13,652 nt of DNA, from NCBI GenBank assembly GCA_937902565.1, contig CALFMX010000009.1, positions 1-13,652 of the forward strand, written 5' to 3'. Within the stretch, counting starts at the first letter, position 1, and each line of letters begins with the position of its first letter. Of the stretch, positions 5,501 through 13,430 are shown in pieces. The notes under the pieces are model-generated. The model was not told the DNA's origin, searched no databases, and saw only the letters and a list, made by a program, of their open reading frames with translations. The position numbers and the translations under genes are program-made. This DNA comes from an uncultured Spirochaetales bacterium (GTDB lineage: Bacteria > Spirochaetota > Spirochaetia > Sphaerochaetales > Sphaerochaetaceae).

Positions 5501-6796
5501 ATGTATCGTACCATCATGGAGAAGTTGATAGCGTGGAAAAACTCGGTGTACCGAAAGCCGCTGATTCTTGAGGGGGAGCGTCAGACGGGCAAGACATATA
5601 CGCTGCTCCAGTTTGGAAGGGAGCACTATGATAATGTTGCGTACTTCAATTTTGAGACAAACCCACAGCTTTGTGAGGTGTTCAGCGGGGATATTTCGGC
5701 AGACTATCTCATCGCCCTGCTTTCTCATGCAGGGGGGAATACCATCGTCCGGGAGCGGACACTGGTCATTTTTGATGAGATCCAGATCTGCGAGCGAGCA
5801 TTGACTGCGCTCAAGTATTTTCATGAACAGGCGAGCGAGTATCACATCATTGCGGCTGGTAGCCTTTTAGGTGTCGCCATCAATCGCTCTCACTTCTCAT
5901 TTCCGGTTGGCAGCGTATCGATGATGCACATGCATCCGATGGACTATGAGGAGTTTATCCTGGCTCTTGGCGAGGATGAGTTGGTCAGAGAAATCAAGCG
6001 CTGTTACCGTGACATGACCGCCATGGCACCGATTCTCCACCAGAAGGCACTCGACCGATATCGTCAATATCTTGCAGTCGGGGGGATGCCGGAGTGTGTC
6101 AAACACTTTGTCTCGACTTCAGACTACCTTCTGGTGCGCCAGACCCAAGAGGAGTTGTTGGCGGGGTATCGAAGGGATATGGGCAAGTACAGTACAAAAG
6201 GGGAGGCCCTCAAGGCAGCGTCGGTCTACGAAAACATTGTGGTCCAACTCTCCAAGGTGAACACACGATTTCAGTACAAGCTACTCAAGCAAGGTGCACG
6301 AGCGGCCCTCTATGAGGATGCCATCCAATGGCTCATCCTCAGTGGGGTCATAGCTCGTGTCTATCGCGTCGAGCACCTCAAGATCCCCCTTTCCAACTAT
6401 ATCGACATTGATGCCTTCAAAATCTATGGGTCTGATGTTGGCCTCCTGGGAGCAATGAAGCGAGTGTTGGTCACCGACCTGCTCTACGACTCTGAGAGTC
6501 TTGCTTCATTCAAGGGCGGACTTGCCGAGAACTATGTCAATTCACAGCTCATGGCCAGGGGCCATGAGACCTTCTACTGGCAATCGGCACGCAGTGCCGA
6601 GGTTGATTTCATCATCCACCGGGAGGGAGAGATCGTCCCAATCGAGGTCAAGGCGGCTGACAACACCCGTTCAAAGAGCCTGTCCATCTTCATGGATACC
6701 TATGAGAGCGCTATAGGGTTCAAGCTGGGGACCAAGAATTTCGGTAAAAGCGGGAAGGTGCGCACCATCCCCCTCTATGCAGCCTTCTGTATTTGA
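5501..6796 (+). CDS. AAA_14/DUF4143-family ATPase
   Basis: A 431-aa protein of the widespread DUF4143 ATPase group, whose cellular role is mostly unknown. The N-terminal AAA_14 domain has Walker A GERQTGKT (25-32), Walker B TLVIFDEIQ (87-95) and an IIAAGSLLGVA strand (about 116-126). The middle, with YLAVGGMPECV and GYRRDMGKYS, is typical of DUF4143. The C-terminal SAEVDFIIHREGEIVPIEVK carries a PD-(D/E)XK-like arrangement (Asp369, Glu382, Lys384), which is usual for the family. ATG 5501 is chosen over GTG 5486 because GGGGGAG lies directly upstream and relatives start similarly; the Shine-Dalgarno spacing is short (3-4 nt). The gene is alone, convergent with the GH43 gene, with no sugar-related partner, so it looks like an independent insertion. 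It appears complete and undamaged. Confidence 0.9.
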   Translation: MYRTIMEKLIAWKNSVYRKPLILEGERQTGKTYTLLQFGREHYDNVAYFNFETNPQLCEVFSGDISADYLIALLSHAGGNTIVRERTLVIFDEIQICERALTALKYFHEQASEYHIIAAGSLLGVAINRSHFSFPVGSVSMMHMHPMDYEEFILALGEDELVREIKRCYRDMTAMAPILHQKALDRYRQYLAVGGMPECVKHFVSTSDYLLVRQTQEELLAGYRRDMGKYSTKGEALKAASVYENIVVQLSKVNTRFQYKLLKQGARAALYEDAIQWLILSGVIARVYRVEHLKIPLSNYIDIDAFKIYGSDVGLLGAMKRVLVTDLLYDSESLASFKGGLAENYVNSQLMARGHETFYWQSARSAEVDFIIHREGEIVPIEVKAADNTRSKSLSIFMDTYESAIGFKLGTKNFGKSGKVRTIPLYAAFCI

Positions 6797-6827
6797 CCCG
6801 CTCTCTCTTGCAGAGGGGCCCACTCCG

Positions 6828-8306
6828 CTACCGCTCCTCCAGCACCATCTCCTTGACGAATGTTGCTTTCCCCTCTTCGGCCCAGATGCCCAGGAGGGCG
6901 CCGGTGAAGGTCATGTACATCGTCGTTTCGGTACAGAGGGTGGCGATGGAGGCGGAGTCGACCAGCGTCCTATCGGCAAGGAAGTGGTAGTATTCCTTGT
7001 CGCTGGTACAGGTGAGGAGCATCTCCTCTGATGAGGATTCGATGACCATGCACGTGGTCACCGCCTCAAAGTCATGGACACTGCGGATCATAGAGACGGT
7101 GAAGGTGGTATCTCCTGTACGTTCAACCTGTAGCTTGAGGTGGTAGTCGCTGTTGTACCAGGCGACGATTCCTGCCCGTCCCTCCAACGAAGGCAGGTGG
7201 AGACGAGCGGTGAAGGTGGTGGCAAATTCACTCTGCCTGAGGGCCAGCAGCGTCGGCTCTCCGCCGCTCTTGCCAAGCGGGTCCTCACCGACAAGGGTGA
7301 GATTACTCCCTTCTTGGAGGTAGCATTGAGGTTTGGGGACCCTGAGCTTGAGCAGGGGGTAGTGTTCGAGGGTTCCATCGAATCTGATGGTCTGTATAGA
7401 AGGTGTCTCCTCCCCCCGCTCCAGGGAGGGGAAGGAGAGCTCCACATGGCCCCCGTTGCCGATCATCGGCCACCCATCGCTCCAGGTGACCGGGGCGATG
7501 AAGGATTCACGTCCGAGGTTGTGCAGCTGTGCCTTGCTGAAGAGCCTGATCCCCAAGAAGACAGCATACCACGACCCATCAGGGGCTTCGATAAGGTCAG
7601 CGTGGCCGGTTGCCTGGATTGGGTGCCCCTTGCGATTGACGTGCGAGAGGATTGGGTTGGATGGGCACGCCTCATAGGGTCCGTCGATGGCACGGCTGCG
7701 GAGGATGTTCGCCTGATGGCCGTACTCGGTCCCGCCCTCGGCGACAAGGAGATAGTACCAGCCCTCCCGCTTGTAGATGTGCGGTGCCTCGGTGGCGTGG
7801 CCGGTCACCCCCTCGCTGATGAGGCGAAGGTTCCCCTCCAGCTCTCCGCTCTCTCTATTGATATAGGCGCCTACTATCCCCTTTCTCCCATCGATGGAGC
7901 CATTTGAGGTGTAGAAGCACGATCCGTCGTCATCAAAGAAGAGGGAGGGGTCGATGCCGGAGGGGTGGATGGGCAGTGGATCGCTCCATGGCCCCTCCGC
8001 CGACTCTGCGGTGACCAGGAAATTCATCGGTATGTTTTTGTTGGTTGTGACCAGGTAGAAACGCCCGTTTGCATGGCGCAACGTCGGGGCGTAGATGCCC
8101 GAGCTGTTCTTGCACCCCTTGAGGTCGATCTGCTCGACCCGGTCGAGGGCAGAGGTCAGGTAGCCCCAGTGGACCAGGTCGTCACTCTCATAGATTGCCA
8201 CAGCCGGGAAGTACTCAAAGGTCGATACCGCCACATAGTAGCGGCCGTTGGCCCAGCAGATGGATGGATCGGGATTGAAGCCCTTCAGGATTGGATTGGT
8301 AGCCAT
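6828..8306 (-). CDS. GH43 beta-xylosidase / alpha-L-arabinofuranosidase
   Basis: A 492-aa glycoside hydrolase without signal peptide, so probably cytoplasmic. The GH43 five-bladed propeller occupies roughly residues 1-290. The triad is visible: Asp13 in FNPDPSI (base), Asp119 in GIDPSLFFDDDG (pKa modulator) and Glu173 in ATEAPHIY (acid). STFEYFPAVAIYESDDLVHW (28-47) and EGGTEYGHQ are typical of the beta-xylosidase-like subfamilies (GH43_11/12). The rest forms a C-terminal beta-sandwich like that of XynB-type xylosidases. Length is slightly below the usual ~530. It likely trims xylo- or arabino-oligosaccharides, feeding pentose to the arabinose and xylulose-5-phosphate routes; xylose versus arabinose preference cannot be read from sequence. 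ATG 8306 has GAAGGAA about 7 nt upstream. The gene diverges from the ABC operon and is 31 bp from the convergent ATPase gene, with no clear terminator between. Confidence 0.9.
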   Translation of the reverse strand: MATNPILKGFNPDPSICWANGRYYVAVSTFEYFPAVAIYESDDLVHWGYLTSALDRVEQIDLKGCKNSSGIYAPTLRHANGRFYLVTTNKNIPMNFLVTAESAEGPWSDPLPIHPSGIDPSLFFDDDGSCFYTSNGSIDGRKGIVGAYINRESGELEGNLRLISEGVTGHATEAPHIYKREGWYYLLVAEGGTEYGHQANILRSRAIDGPYEACPSNPILSHVNRKGHPIQATGHADLIEAPDGSWYAVFLGIRLFSKAQLHNLGRESFIAPVTWSDGWPMIGNGGHVELSFPSLERGEETPSIQTIRFDGTLEHYPLLKLRVPKPQCYLQEGSNLTLVGEDPLGKSGGEPTLLALRQSEFATTFTARLHLPSLEGRAGIVAWYNSDYHLKLQVERTGDTTFTVSMIRSVHDFEAVTTCMVIESSSEEMLLTCTSDKEYYHFLADRTLVDSASIATLCTETTMYMTFTGALLGIWAEEGKATFVKEMVLEER

Positions 8307-8359
8307 CAGTTCGTTCCTTCTTCTCTGTAATTGGTGTGCCTGGGGAACGTATCCTCTCC

Positions 8360-8388
8360 AGCATAGGCGGGGGGGCAGGGGAGGTCAA
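8360..8388 (-). promoter_or_regulatory. GH43 promoter
   Basis: Minus-strand TTGACC (8388-8383) and TATGCT (8365-8360) are exactly 17 bp apart, about 54 bp before the start codon. The spacer contains a run of seven C. No twin-operator motif is present, so GH43 seems to be outside the araA/GH127 regulon. Confidence 0.6.
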
Positions 8389-8513
8389 GGCGGCATTTTT
8401 TGTTAGGTATGCCAGAATTTTCCCCTTGCCGCATAGTGCAGGGGTGAGAATAATTGTATGGTTGCAAACTATATAAATACACAGCCATGTCAGGATAGCC
8501 AGCGCGTAAAATT

Positions 8514-8540
8514 TTGACATATGGGTTTCCATACTGTCAA
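8514..8540. promoter_or_regulatory. Imperfect palindrome upstream of the ABC operon
   Basis: TTGACATATGG (8514-8524) and CCATACTGTCAA (8529-8540) form an 11-bp inverted repeat around GTTT with one bulged base. Its centre is about 43 bp upstream of the candidate -10 (8570-8575), a position typical for an activator. It is the best regulator-site candidate for the permease operon and resembles neither araA operator class. Confidence 0.45.
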
Positions 8541-8569
8541 TTTACTTCCTGTTTGACCTGGGCAAAGAA

Positions 8570-8575
8570 TATAAT
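8570..8575 (+). promoter_or_regulatory. Candidate -10 of the ABC/dehydrogenase operon
   Basis: A perfect TATAAT sits 26 bp before the permease ATG. The hexamer at 18 bp spacing (TTCCTG) is a poor -35, consistent with an activator-dependent promoter. The ribosome site GGGAGGG (8592-8598) follows. Confidence 0.45.
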
Positions 8576-8601
8576 CGTGCCTTGTGGAAATGGGAGGGTG
8601 C

Positions 8602-9546
8602 ATGAATCAACATGATGCCAGCGCGGTCGAAACGTTTACACTGTCCGCCAAATTACGCCGGGACTGGACACGGAACAAGAGCCTCTATCTCTTGTTTCTC
8701 CCTGTCTTGGTCTACTATCTGATCTTCCAATATGGCCCGATGCTCGGTCTGGTCATCTCGTTTCAGAACTACAAGCCGAGTACCGGCTTCTTGCACAGCA
8801 AGTGGGTCGGCCTGGCTCACTTCAAGGACTTCTTCACGGACTACTACTTCCAGCGTGTGCTCTTCAATACGCTGAAGATCGCCTTCTACACCCTGGTGGT
8901 CACCTTCCCGATGCCCATCATCCTGGCCCTGCTCATCAACGAGTTGAAGAGCCGCAGGTTTTCACGTGTGGTGCAGACCGTCACCTACATACCACATTTC
9001 ATATCGATTGTCGTGGTGGTCTCCATCATGATGGACCTCACCTGCCGTGACGGCGCGATCCCGCAGTTCTTGCAGATCTTTGGCTTCACACCAGTGACGA
9101 TGCTCAACGAGAAGCGCTTCTTCGTGCCGTTGTACATCATATCTGCAATCTGGCAGAATGTCGGGTGGAACTCAATCGTCTACCTCTCTGCCCTCACCGC
9201 GATCGATGCGCAGCTCTATGAGGCGGCCCGCATCGACGGGGCAGGCAAGATCCGCCAGCTCTTCTCAGTGACCCTGCCATGCCTCCTGCCCACCATCATC
9301 ATCATGTTGATCCTGCAGGTGGGACGGATGTTCAACGTTGGATACGAGAAGATCATCCTGATGTACAACCCGTTGACCTACGAGGTGGCGGATGTCATCT
9401 CAACCTATGTCTATCGCAAGGGCCTTTTGGAAATGAACTGGTCGTACTCAGCCGCTGTTGGCATGTTCAATTCAGTGGTGAGCTTCTTCCTTGTCTGGTT
9501 TACGAACAAACTCAGCCAGAAGCTGAGTGATAGCAGTCTCTGGTAA
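8602..9546 (+). CDS. ABC sugar transporter permease, LplB/YteP type (CUT1)
   Basis: An inner-membrane permease of 314 aa for a carbohydrate, probably an oligosaccharide or a uronate-containing sugar as with many LplB/YteP relatives. It has a cytoplasmic N-tail, a first membrane segment near 28-50 (SLYLLFLPVLVYYLIFQYGP), and about five more. The conserved EAA loop is YEAARIDGAGKIRQLFSVTL (206-225), where the ATPase docks. ATG 8602 is preferred to GTG 8584 because GGGAGGG lies at 8592-8598, though the spacing is short (about 4 nt). It opens the operon, followed after 10 nt by the second permease. The usual preceding solute-binding protein gene is absent, and no ATPase subunit is present; systems of this type often share a distant MsmK-like ATPase. 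Confidence 0.93.
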   Translation: MNQHDASAVETFTLSAKLRRDWTRNKSLYLLFLPVLVYYLIFQYGPMLGLVISFQNYKPSTGFLHSKWVGLAHFKDFFTDYYFQRVLFNTLKIAFYTLVVTFPMPIILALLINELKSRRFSRVVQTVTYIPHFISIVVVVSIMMDLTCRDGAIPQFLQIFGFTPVTMLNEKRFFVPLYIISAIWQNVGWNSIVYLSALTAIDAQLYEAARIDGAGKIRQLFSVTLPCLLPTIIIMLILQVGRMFNVGYEKIILMYNPLTYEVADVISTYVYRKGLLEMNWSYSAAVGMFNSVVSFFLVWFTNKLSQKLSDSSLW

Positions 9547-9556
9547 GGGGGGAGCC

Positions 9557-10435
9557 ATGAAAGTCAAGACATCTGTCGGGGAACGAACCTTTGATGTTAT
9601 CAACATCATCATCTGTGTCCTGCTCTCGCTGAGCATCCTCATCCCGATCCTGAATATCCTCTTCGCCTCCCTCTCGGACCCCCTTGAGGTGATGAAGAGG
9701 CAGGGCCTCTTCCTCTGGCCGGTGAAGTTCACCACCCAGGCCTACCATGCGGTGGCGAAGAACCCGAACATCATCAGCGGATACTCCAACACCATCTTCA
9801 TCGTGGTGGTGGGCACCACGCTGAACATCTTCCTGACGCTGATCGGCGCCTATGTGCTCTCGCGCAAGGATGTCATGTTCGGCAAGTTCCTGACCCTCTT
9901 TGTCGTCTTCACCATGTACTTCCAGGGGGGAACCATCCCCTTCTACCTCACGGTACAGACGATGAAGCTCACCGGTACGCGTTGGGCCCTGATCTTCCCG
10001 GTGGCGGTGAACACCTTCAACCTGATCGTCATGCGTACCGCGATGGCGTCGGTTCCGGACAGCCTGCCCGAGTCGGCAATGATTGACGGGGCGAGCCATG
10101 CGAGGATCCTCTTCTCGATCATGGCCCCGTTGACCAAGGCCACCGTGGCGGTCATCACCCTCTACTACGCCGTCTACCACTGGAACTCGTGGTTCAACGC
10201 GATGCTCTTCCTGCGCAAGAAGGCGATGTACCCGCTGCAGCTGATCCTCCGCGAGATCCTGATCCAGGACGATACGAGCGTGATGTGTGCCGGGGGGGCA
10301 GAGGGGCTTGCGATGGCGAGCGATACGATCAAGTATGCAACGATTGTGGTCGCCACCGCACCAATCCTGGCTATCTATCCGTTCTTGCAAAAGTATTTCG
10401 TTAAGGGCGTCATGGTTGGCGCCGTAAAGGGGTAA
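9557..10435 (+). CDS. ABC sugar transporter permease, YtcP/LplC type (CUT1)
   Basis: Partner permease of 292 aa. Hydrophobic segments begin at about 14-36 (VINIIICVLLSLSILIP), and FQGGTIPFYL (122-131) is characteristic of the YtcP/LplC branch. The EAA loop reads ESAMIDGASHARILFSIMAP (172-191). ATG 9557 has GGGGGGAG immediately upstream; the frame opens at 9527 inside the first permease but lacks family similarity there. Three nt separate its stop from the dehydrogenase start, so translation is probably coupled. Confidence 0.93.
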   Translation: MKVKTSVGERTFDVINIIICVLLSLSILIPILNILFASLSDPLEVMKRQGLFLWPVKFTTQAYHAVAKNPNIISGYSNTIFIVVVGTTLNIFLTLIGAYVLSRKDVMFGKFLTLFVVFTMYFQGGTIPFYLTVQTMKLTGTRWALIFPVAVNTFNLIVMRTAMASVPDSLPESAMIDGASHARILFSIMAPLTKATVAVITLYYAVYHWNSWFNAMLFLRKKAMYPLQLILREILIQDDTSVMCAGGAEGLAMASDTIKYATIVVATAPILAIYPFLQKYFVKGVMVGAVKG

Positions 10436-10438
10436 GCA

Positions 10439-11437
10439 ATGCGTGTACCGTATGATGAGATGGTCCGTGAGTTTGTCAGGGTTCTGACGAAGCACGGAAT
10501 CACCGATGAAGATGCCGCCTTGAGTGCCAAACTCTTCGCCGATGCCTCCTTGGAGGGGGTCTATACCCATGGACTCAATCGGTTTCCGAAGTTCATCGAC
10601 TCGATCAAGAATGGATCGGTCGATGTCACCAAGCGTGCCGTCCTCTCTGCCTCCTTCGGCTCTCTTGAGCGCTGGGATGGACAACAGGGGCCGGGCAACC
10701 TCAACGCCTACCGTGCCATGGAGCGGGCTATCGAGCTCGCCAAGGAGCATACAGTCGGGGTTGTCGCGCTGAAGAACACCAACCACTGGATGAGGCCGGG
10801 CAACTACGGCCACCTCGCCTGTGACAATGATTGCATCGGCATCCTGTGGACGAACACCATCCCCAACATGCCCGCATGGGGTGGCACTGAGGCCAAGCTC
10901 GGCAACAATCCCCTGGTGGTGTCGATCCCCTATGAGGGGGGCACGGTCCTCGTCGATGTGGCGATGTCGATGTTCAGCTATGGGAAGCTCGAGAAGTACA
11001 AGCGGGAGGGCACCATGTGCCCGGTGGACGGCGGCTTTGATACCAAGGGCAACATGACCCGCGATCCGGCTGAGATCCTGAAGACCCATCAGGTGCTGCC
11101 CATCGGCTACTGGAAGGGTTCGGGCCTCTCGCTCGTCCTCGACCTGATCGCAGCGATGCTCAGCGGGGGCAACACGACCCATGAGGTCGGTTCCTACCCC
11201 TACGAGACGATGCTCAGCCAGACCTTCATCGCCATCGATCTGTCACGCTTTCCTGACCGTGAAGCGCTTGAGGCGAAGGTCGACGCCACGCTGAAGGATC
11301 TGCAGAGTTCGACCAGTATCCAGGAGGGGGTGGCAGTCCACTATCCGGGCCAGGGTATGCAGCGCACCCGAGCCGAGAGCCTTGAGAAGGGCGTGCTCGT
11401 CGATCCTGGCATCTGGGCCGGGGTGTTGGAGGCGTAG
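10439..11437 (+). CDS. 2,3-diketo-L-gulonate reductase-like dehydrogenase (YiaK/Ldh2 family)
   Basis: NAD(P)H-dependent reductase of the malate/L-lactate dehydrogenase 2 superfamily. It has exactly the length of E. coli YiaK (332 aa) and shares, by recall, EGVYTHGLNRFPKFI (39-53, His44 catalytic in YiaK), LKNTNHWMRPGNYG, MSMFSYGKLE, PVDGGFDTKGN and LPIGYWKGSGLSLVLDLIA. The likely reaction is interconversion of a 2-keto and a 2-hydroxy sugar acid, such as 2,3-diketo-L-gulonate and 3-dehydro-L-gulonate. The exact substrate could differ given the unusual neighbours: there is no UlaD-like decarboxylase or LyxK-like kinase in the window. The stop precedes the next start by 1 nt. Confidence 0.88.
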   Translation: MRVPYDEMVREFVRVLTKHGITDEDAALSAKLFADASLEGVYTHGLNRFPKFIDSIKNGSVDVTKRAVLSASFGSLERWDGQQGPGNLNAYRAMERAIELAKEHTVGVVALKNTNHWMRPGNYGHLACDNDCIGILWTNTIPNMPAWGGTEAKLGNNPLVVSIPYEGGTVLVDVAMSMFSYGKLEKYKREGTMCPVDGGFDTKGNMTRDPAEILKTHQVLPIGYWKGSGLSLVLDLIAAMLSGGNTTHEVGSYPYETMLSQTFIAIDLSRFPDREALEAKVDATLKDLQSSTSIQEGVAVHYPGQGMQRTRAESLEKGVLVDPGIWAGVLEA

Positions 11438-11438
11438 G

Positions 11439-12218
11439 ATGGTACAAAGCGGTTTGGTTTCGGTCACGTGCAAGACCCTCTCAATCCCCCAGCTCCTCGA
11501 GGCGATGGGCGACCTCGGCCTCTCGATGGTGGAGTGGAGTGAGAAGTGGCACATCGAAGCCGGGGCGATCGCCCAGGCGACCGAAGCCGCCCGCCTCAGC
11601 CGACAGCACAATATAACGGTGGTCGGCTACGGCTCCTACGTCAAGCTCGCATCTGGCTGCAACGCACTGCCCTCCCTTCGTACCGCCAGCGCCCTCGGCG
11701 CTCCGGTGGTACGGATCTGGGGAGGGGAGAGACCCTCATGTGAGCTGGATGAGGAGGACCTCGCCTCCCTTGCCCAGGAGGCACGCGCCATCTGTGACGA
11801 GGGGCGGAAGCTCGGGTTGACCATTGCCCTCGAGTGGCACAAGAACAGTGTCACCGACACCAATGAGTCTGCGCTCTCCTTCCTGAAGCGGGTGGGCAGG
11901 GAGAACCTGAGGACCTTGTGGCAGCCGACACAGGCGCTGGACCCAACAGAGCGTGCAACGGGACTCAAGCAGGTGATAAGCCAGCTGGGGTATCTGCACG
12001 TCTACCACTGGGATGAGAGGGGGCGACGCCCCTTGAGCGAGGGGCGGGAGCCGTGGAGCGGCTACCTCCGCTCGTTGGATCCGAGGCGGGTAACCCCCGC
12101 TCTCTTGGAGTTTGTTCAACACGATAGCATGAGCCAGCTAGCTGAGGATGCAAAGACCCTCAATGGCTGGATTGCAGAGATGAATAAGGAGTCTATGAAT
12201 GGCAAATCTGTACAGTAG
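11439..12218 (+). CDS. Sugar (phosphate) isomerase/epimerase-like TIM-barrel protein
   Basis: A 259-aa xylose-isomerase-like TIM barrel (AP endonuclease 2 superfamily), which includes 3-epimerases, inosose dehydratases and 3-keto-sugar lyases. Expected metal ligands include Glu132 (ALEWHKNSV) and a His in LHVYHWD (188 or 190). The second ligand position, commonly Asp or Asn, falls in LWQPTQALD, suggesting Gln162, so it may not be a standard epimerase. ATG 11439, with GGAGG upstream and one base after the preceding stop, is preferred to the in-frame start at 11382, which would overlap. The C-terminus overlaps the next gene by 20 nt. UlaE-like 3-epimerase activity would suit a YiaK neighbour but similarity is only general; substrate unknown. 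Confidence 0.8.
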   Translation: MVQSGLVSVTCKTLSIPQLLEAMGDLGLSMVEWSEKWHIEAGAIAQATEAARLSRQHNITVVGYGSYVKLASGCNALPSLRTASALGAPVVRIWGGERPSCELDEEDLASLAQEARAICDEGRKLGLTIALEWHKNSVTDTNESALSFLKRVGRENLRTLWQPTQALDPTERATGLKQVISQLGYLHVYHWDERGRRPLSEGREPWSGYLRSLDPRRVTPALLEFVQHDSMSQLAEDAKTLNGWIAEMNKESMNGKSVQ

Positions 12219-13428
12219 CGCATTTGATATGATCAATCCCTTTGTGATTGCATCGAGCCCGGCGACCCAGGGGGCACGCAACGTGCTCAAGAGCGCCGCA
12301 TGCCGCCCCGGCGCGATCGTGCTCAGAAACTACGGTCACGGCTCAGGCGGCGGTTCATACTTCCACCCCAACGTCGAAGCGGTCTACAAGGGGGAGCAGG
12401 CGTTCCACAGCCATGCCGTGGGCGTCCAGATCCCCGATACAGTCACTACCCTGGAGCAGTACTGCGAAGAGGTGAAGCTCATCAAGGAGAAGATGGACTC
12501 GGACATCAAGCTCTGGGTCTCCATCGGCCACTACAGCGACATCGTCAAGGGAGGCAATTGGGAGGCGGAGTGGAAGCGCCAGGCGCGCGAACTCGCCCTT
12601 GCCGGGGCAGACGCATTCGAGCTGCACTTCAACACCCCCGGGGTGGCTGTGGCCAAGGATCGGCAGTTCAACTACTACCAGCTCGTCTCCTCCTGCACCC
12701 AGATGATCCGGGCCGAAGTGCCCACGGTCCCGGTGATGGTCAAGCTCGCTGTCGAAGGGTGTGATGCCCTCACCTCGATGCGCCACGCCGTAGCCGCCGG
12801 TGCTAGTGCGGTGGGCCCCACCGCCCGATGGAAGGGGTTCTACTTCGACCTCGATTGGAAGCGGACCGAGGCACGCCCGGGAGCAGGCTACGGTGGCACC
12901 CAGGCCAACCCGATCACCTGCTACACCGTTGCAGAGGCGCGCAGCAAGGGTATCGACATCCCCATCTTCGCCGGTGGCGGGGTCTATAGCTACGACCAGG
13001 CCCTCCGCCTGATCATGGCAGGCAGCGATATGGTCCAGCTCGGCACCATCGCCTGCTCCGGCGGCACCGATGCGTGCAAGCGTCTCATCATGCGCTTCGA
13101 GAAGTGGATGGATGAGAATGGATATGCTGATATCCCCGCCCTCAAGGGTGATGCCCTCTCGCTCTTCTCCATGGACGGAGCCTTTGCCAAGGAGCGGCAG
13201 AACACCCTCGGTGCTGCCTACCGTGAGGCGAAAGTGAATCAGGAGACGTGCATCGGCTGCGGCAGATGTGTTGATGTCTGCTGGCACCAGGGTATTGAGA
13301 TCACCGGACGCAAGGCGACAAAGCTCGATGCATGCATCGGCTGTGGCTACTGTTTCCAGGTCTGCCCGACCGGATCGCTGTCCGTCGACAAGGGAGGCAT
13401 CCTCGCCTCAGCTTTTGACAGGGAGTAG
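12199..13428 (+). CDS. PreA/dihydroorotate dehydrogenase-like flavoprotein with 2x[4Fe-4S] domain
   Basis: A 409-aa FMN TIM barrel (about 1-330) fused to a bacterial ferredoxin domain with motifs C351-x2-C354-x2-C357-x3-C361 and C379-x2-C382-x2-C385-x3-C389. The architecture is that of PreA, the catalytic part of NAD-dependent dihydropyrimidine dehydrogenase. FMN phosphate binding is visible in PIFAGGGVYSYDQAL (255-269) and MVQLGT (278-283). The active-site loop, LNLSCPH in dihydropyrimidine dehydrogenases, aligns with LHFNTPG (142-148): Thr146 replaces the proton-donating Cys. No PreT (NADPH/FAD subunit) gene adjoins it. It lies inside a sugar operon, overlapping the preceding gene by 20 nt and 2 nt before the next. 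It is therefore probably not a pyrimidine enzyme, but a ferredoxin-linked oxidoreductase acting on a sugar-derived carbonyl or enone. Fold is confident, function open. Confidence 0.85.
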   Translation: MANLYSSAFDMINPFVIASSPATQGARNVLKSAACRPGAIVLRNYGHGSGGGSYFHPNVEAVYKGEQAFHSHAVGVQIPDTVTTLEQYCEEVKLIKEKMDSDIKLWVSIGHYSDIVKGGNWEAEWKRQARELALAGADAFELHFNTPGVAVAKDRQFNYYQLVSSCTQMIRAEVPTVPVMVKLAVEGCDALTSMRHAVAAGASAVGPTARWKGFYFDLDWKRTEARPGAGYGGTQANPITCYTVAEARSKGIDIPIFAGGGVYSYDQALRLIMAGSDMVQLGTIACSGGTDACKRLIMRFEKWMDENGYADIPALKGDALSLFSMDGAFAKERQNTLGAAYREAKVNQETCIGCGRCVDVCWHQGIEITGRKATKLDACIGCGYCFQVCPTGSLSVDKGGILASAFDRE

Positions 13429-13430
13429 CA

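Noticed and set aside
6797..6827. Possible shared terminator between the ATPase and GH43 genes
   Set aside because: Only short, weak complementarity and no T-tract on either strand.
10441..10451. GCGTGTACCGT at the start of the yiaK-like gene, like ACGGTACACGC in the GH127 leader and near to the operator motif
   Set aside because: It lies within codons 2-5, lacks the GTGTACGT core and is not near a promoter; probably chance.
9512..11182. 556-aa minus-strand frame opposite the second permease and the dehydrogenase
   Set aside because: Rich in His, Arg, Asp and Glu as expected for an antisense shadow; it crosses two well-supported plus-strand genes and has no ribosome site.
12355..13287. 310-aa minus-strand frame opposite the PreA-like gene
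   Set aside because: Antisense shadow; the plus strand encodes the clear FMN and 4Fe-4S motifs.
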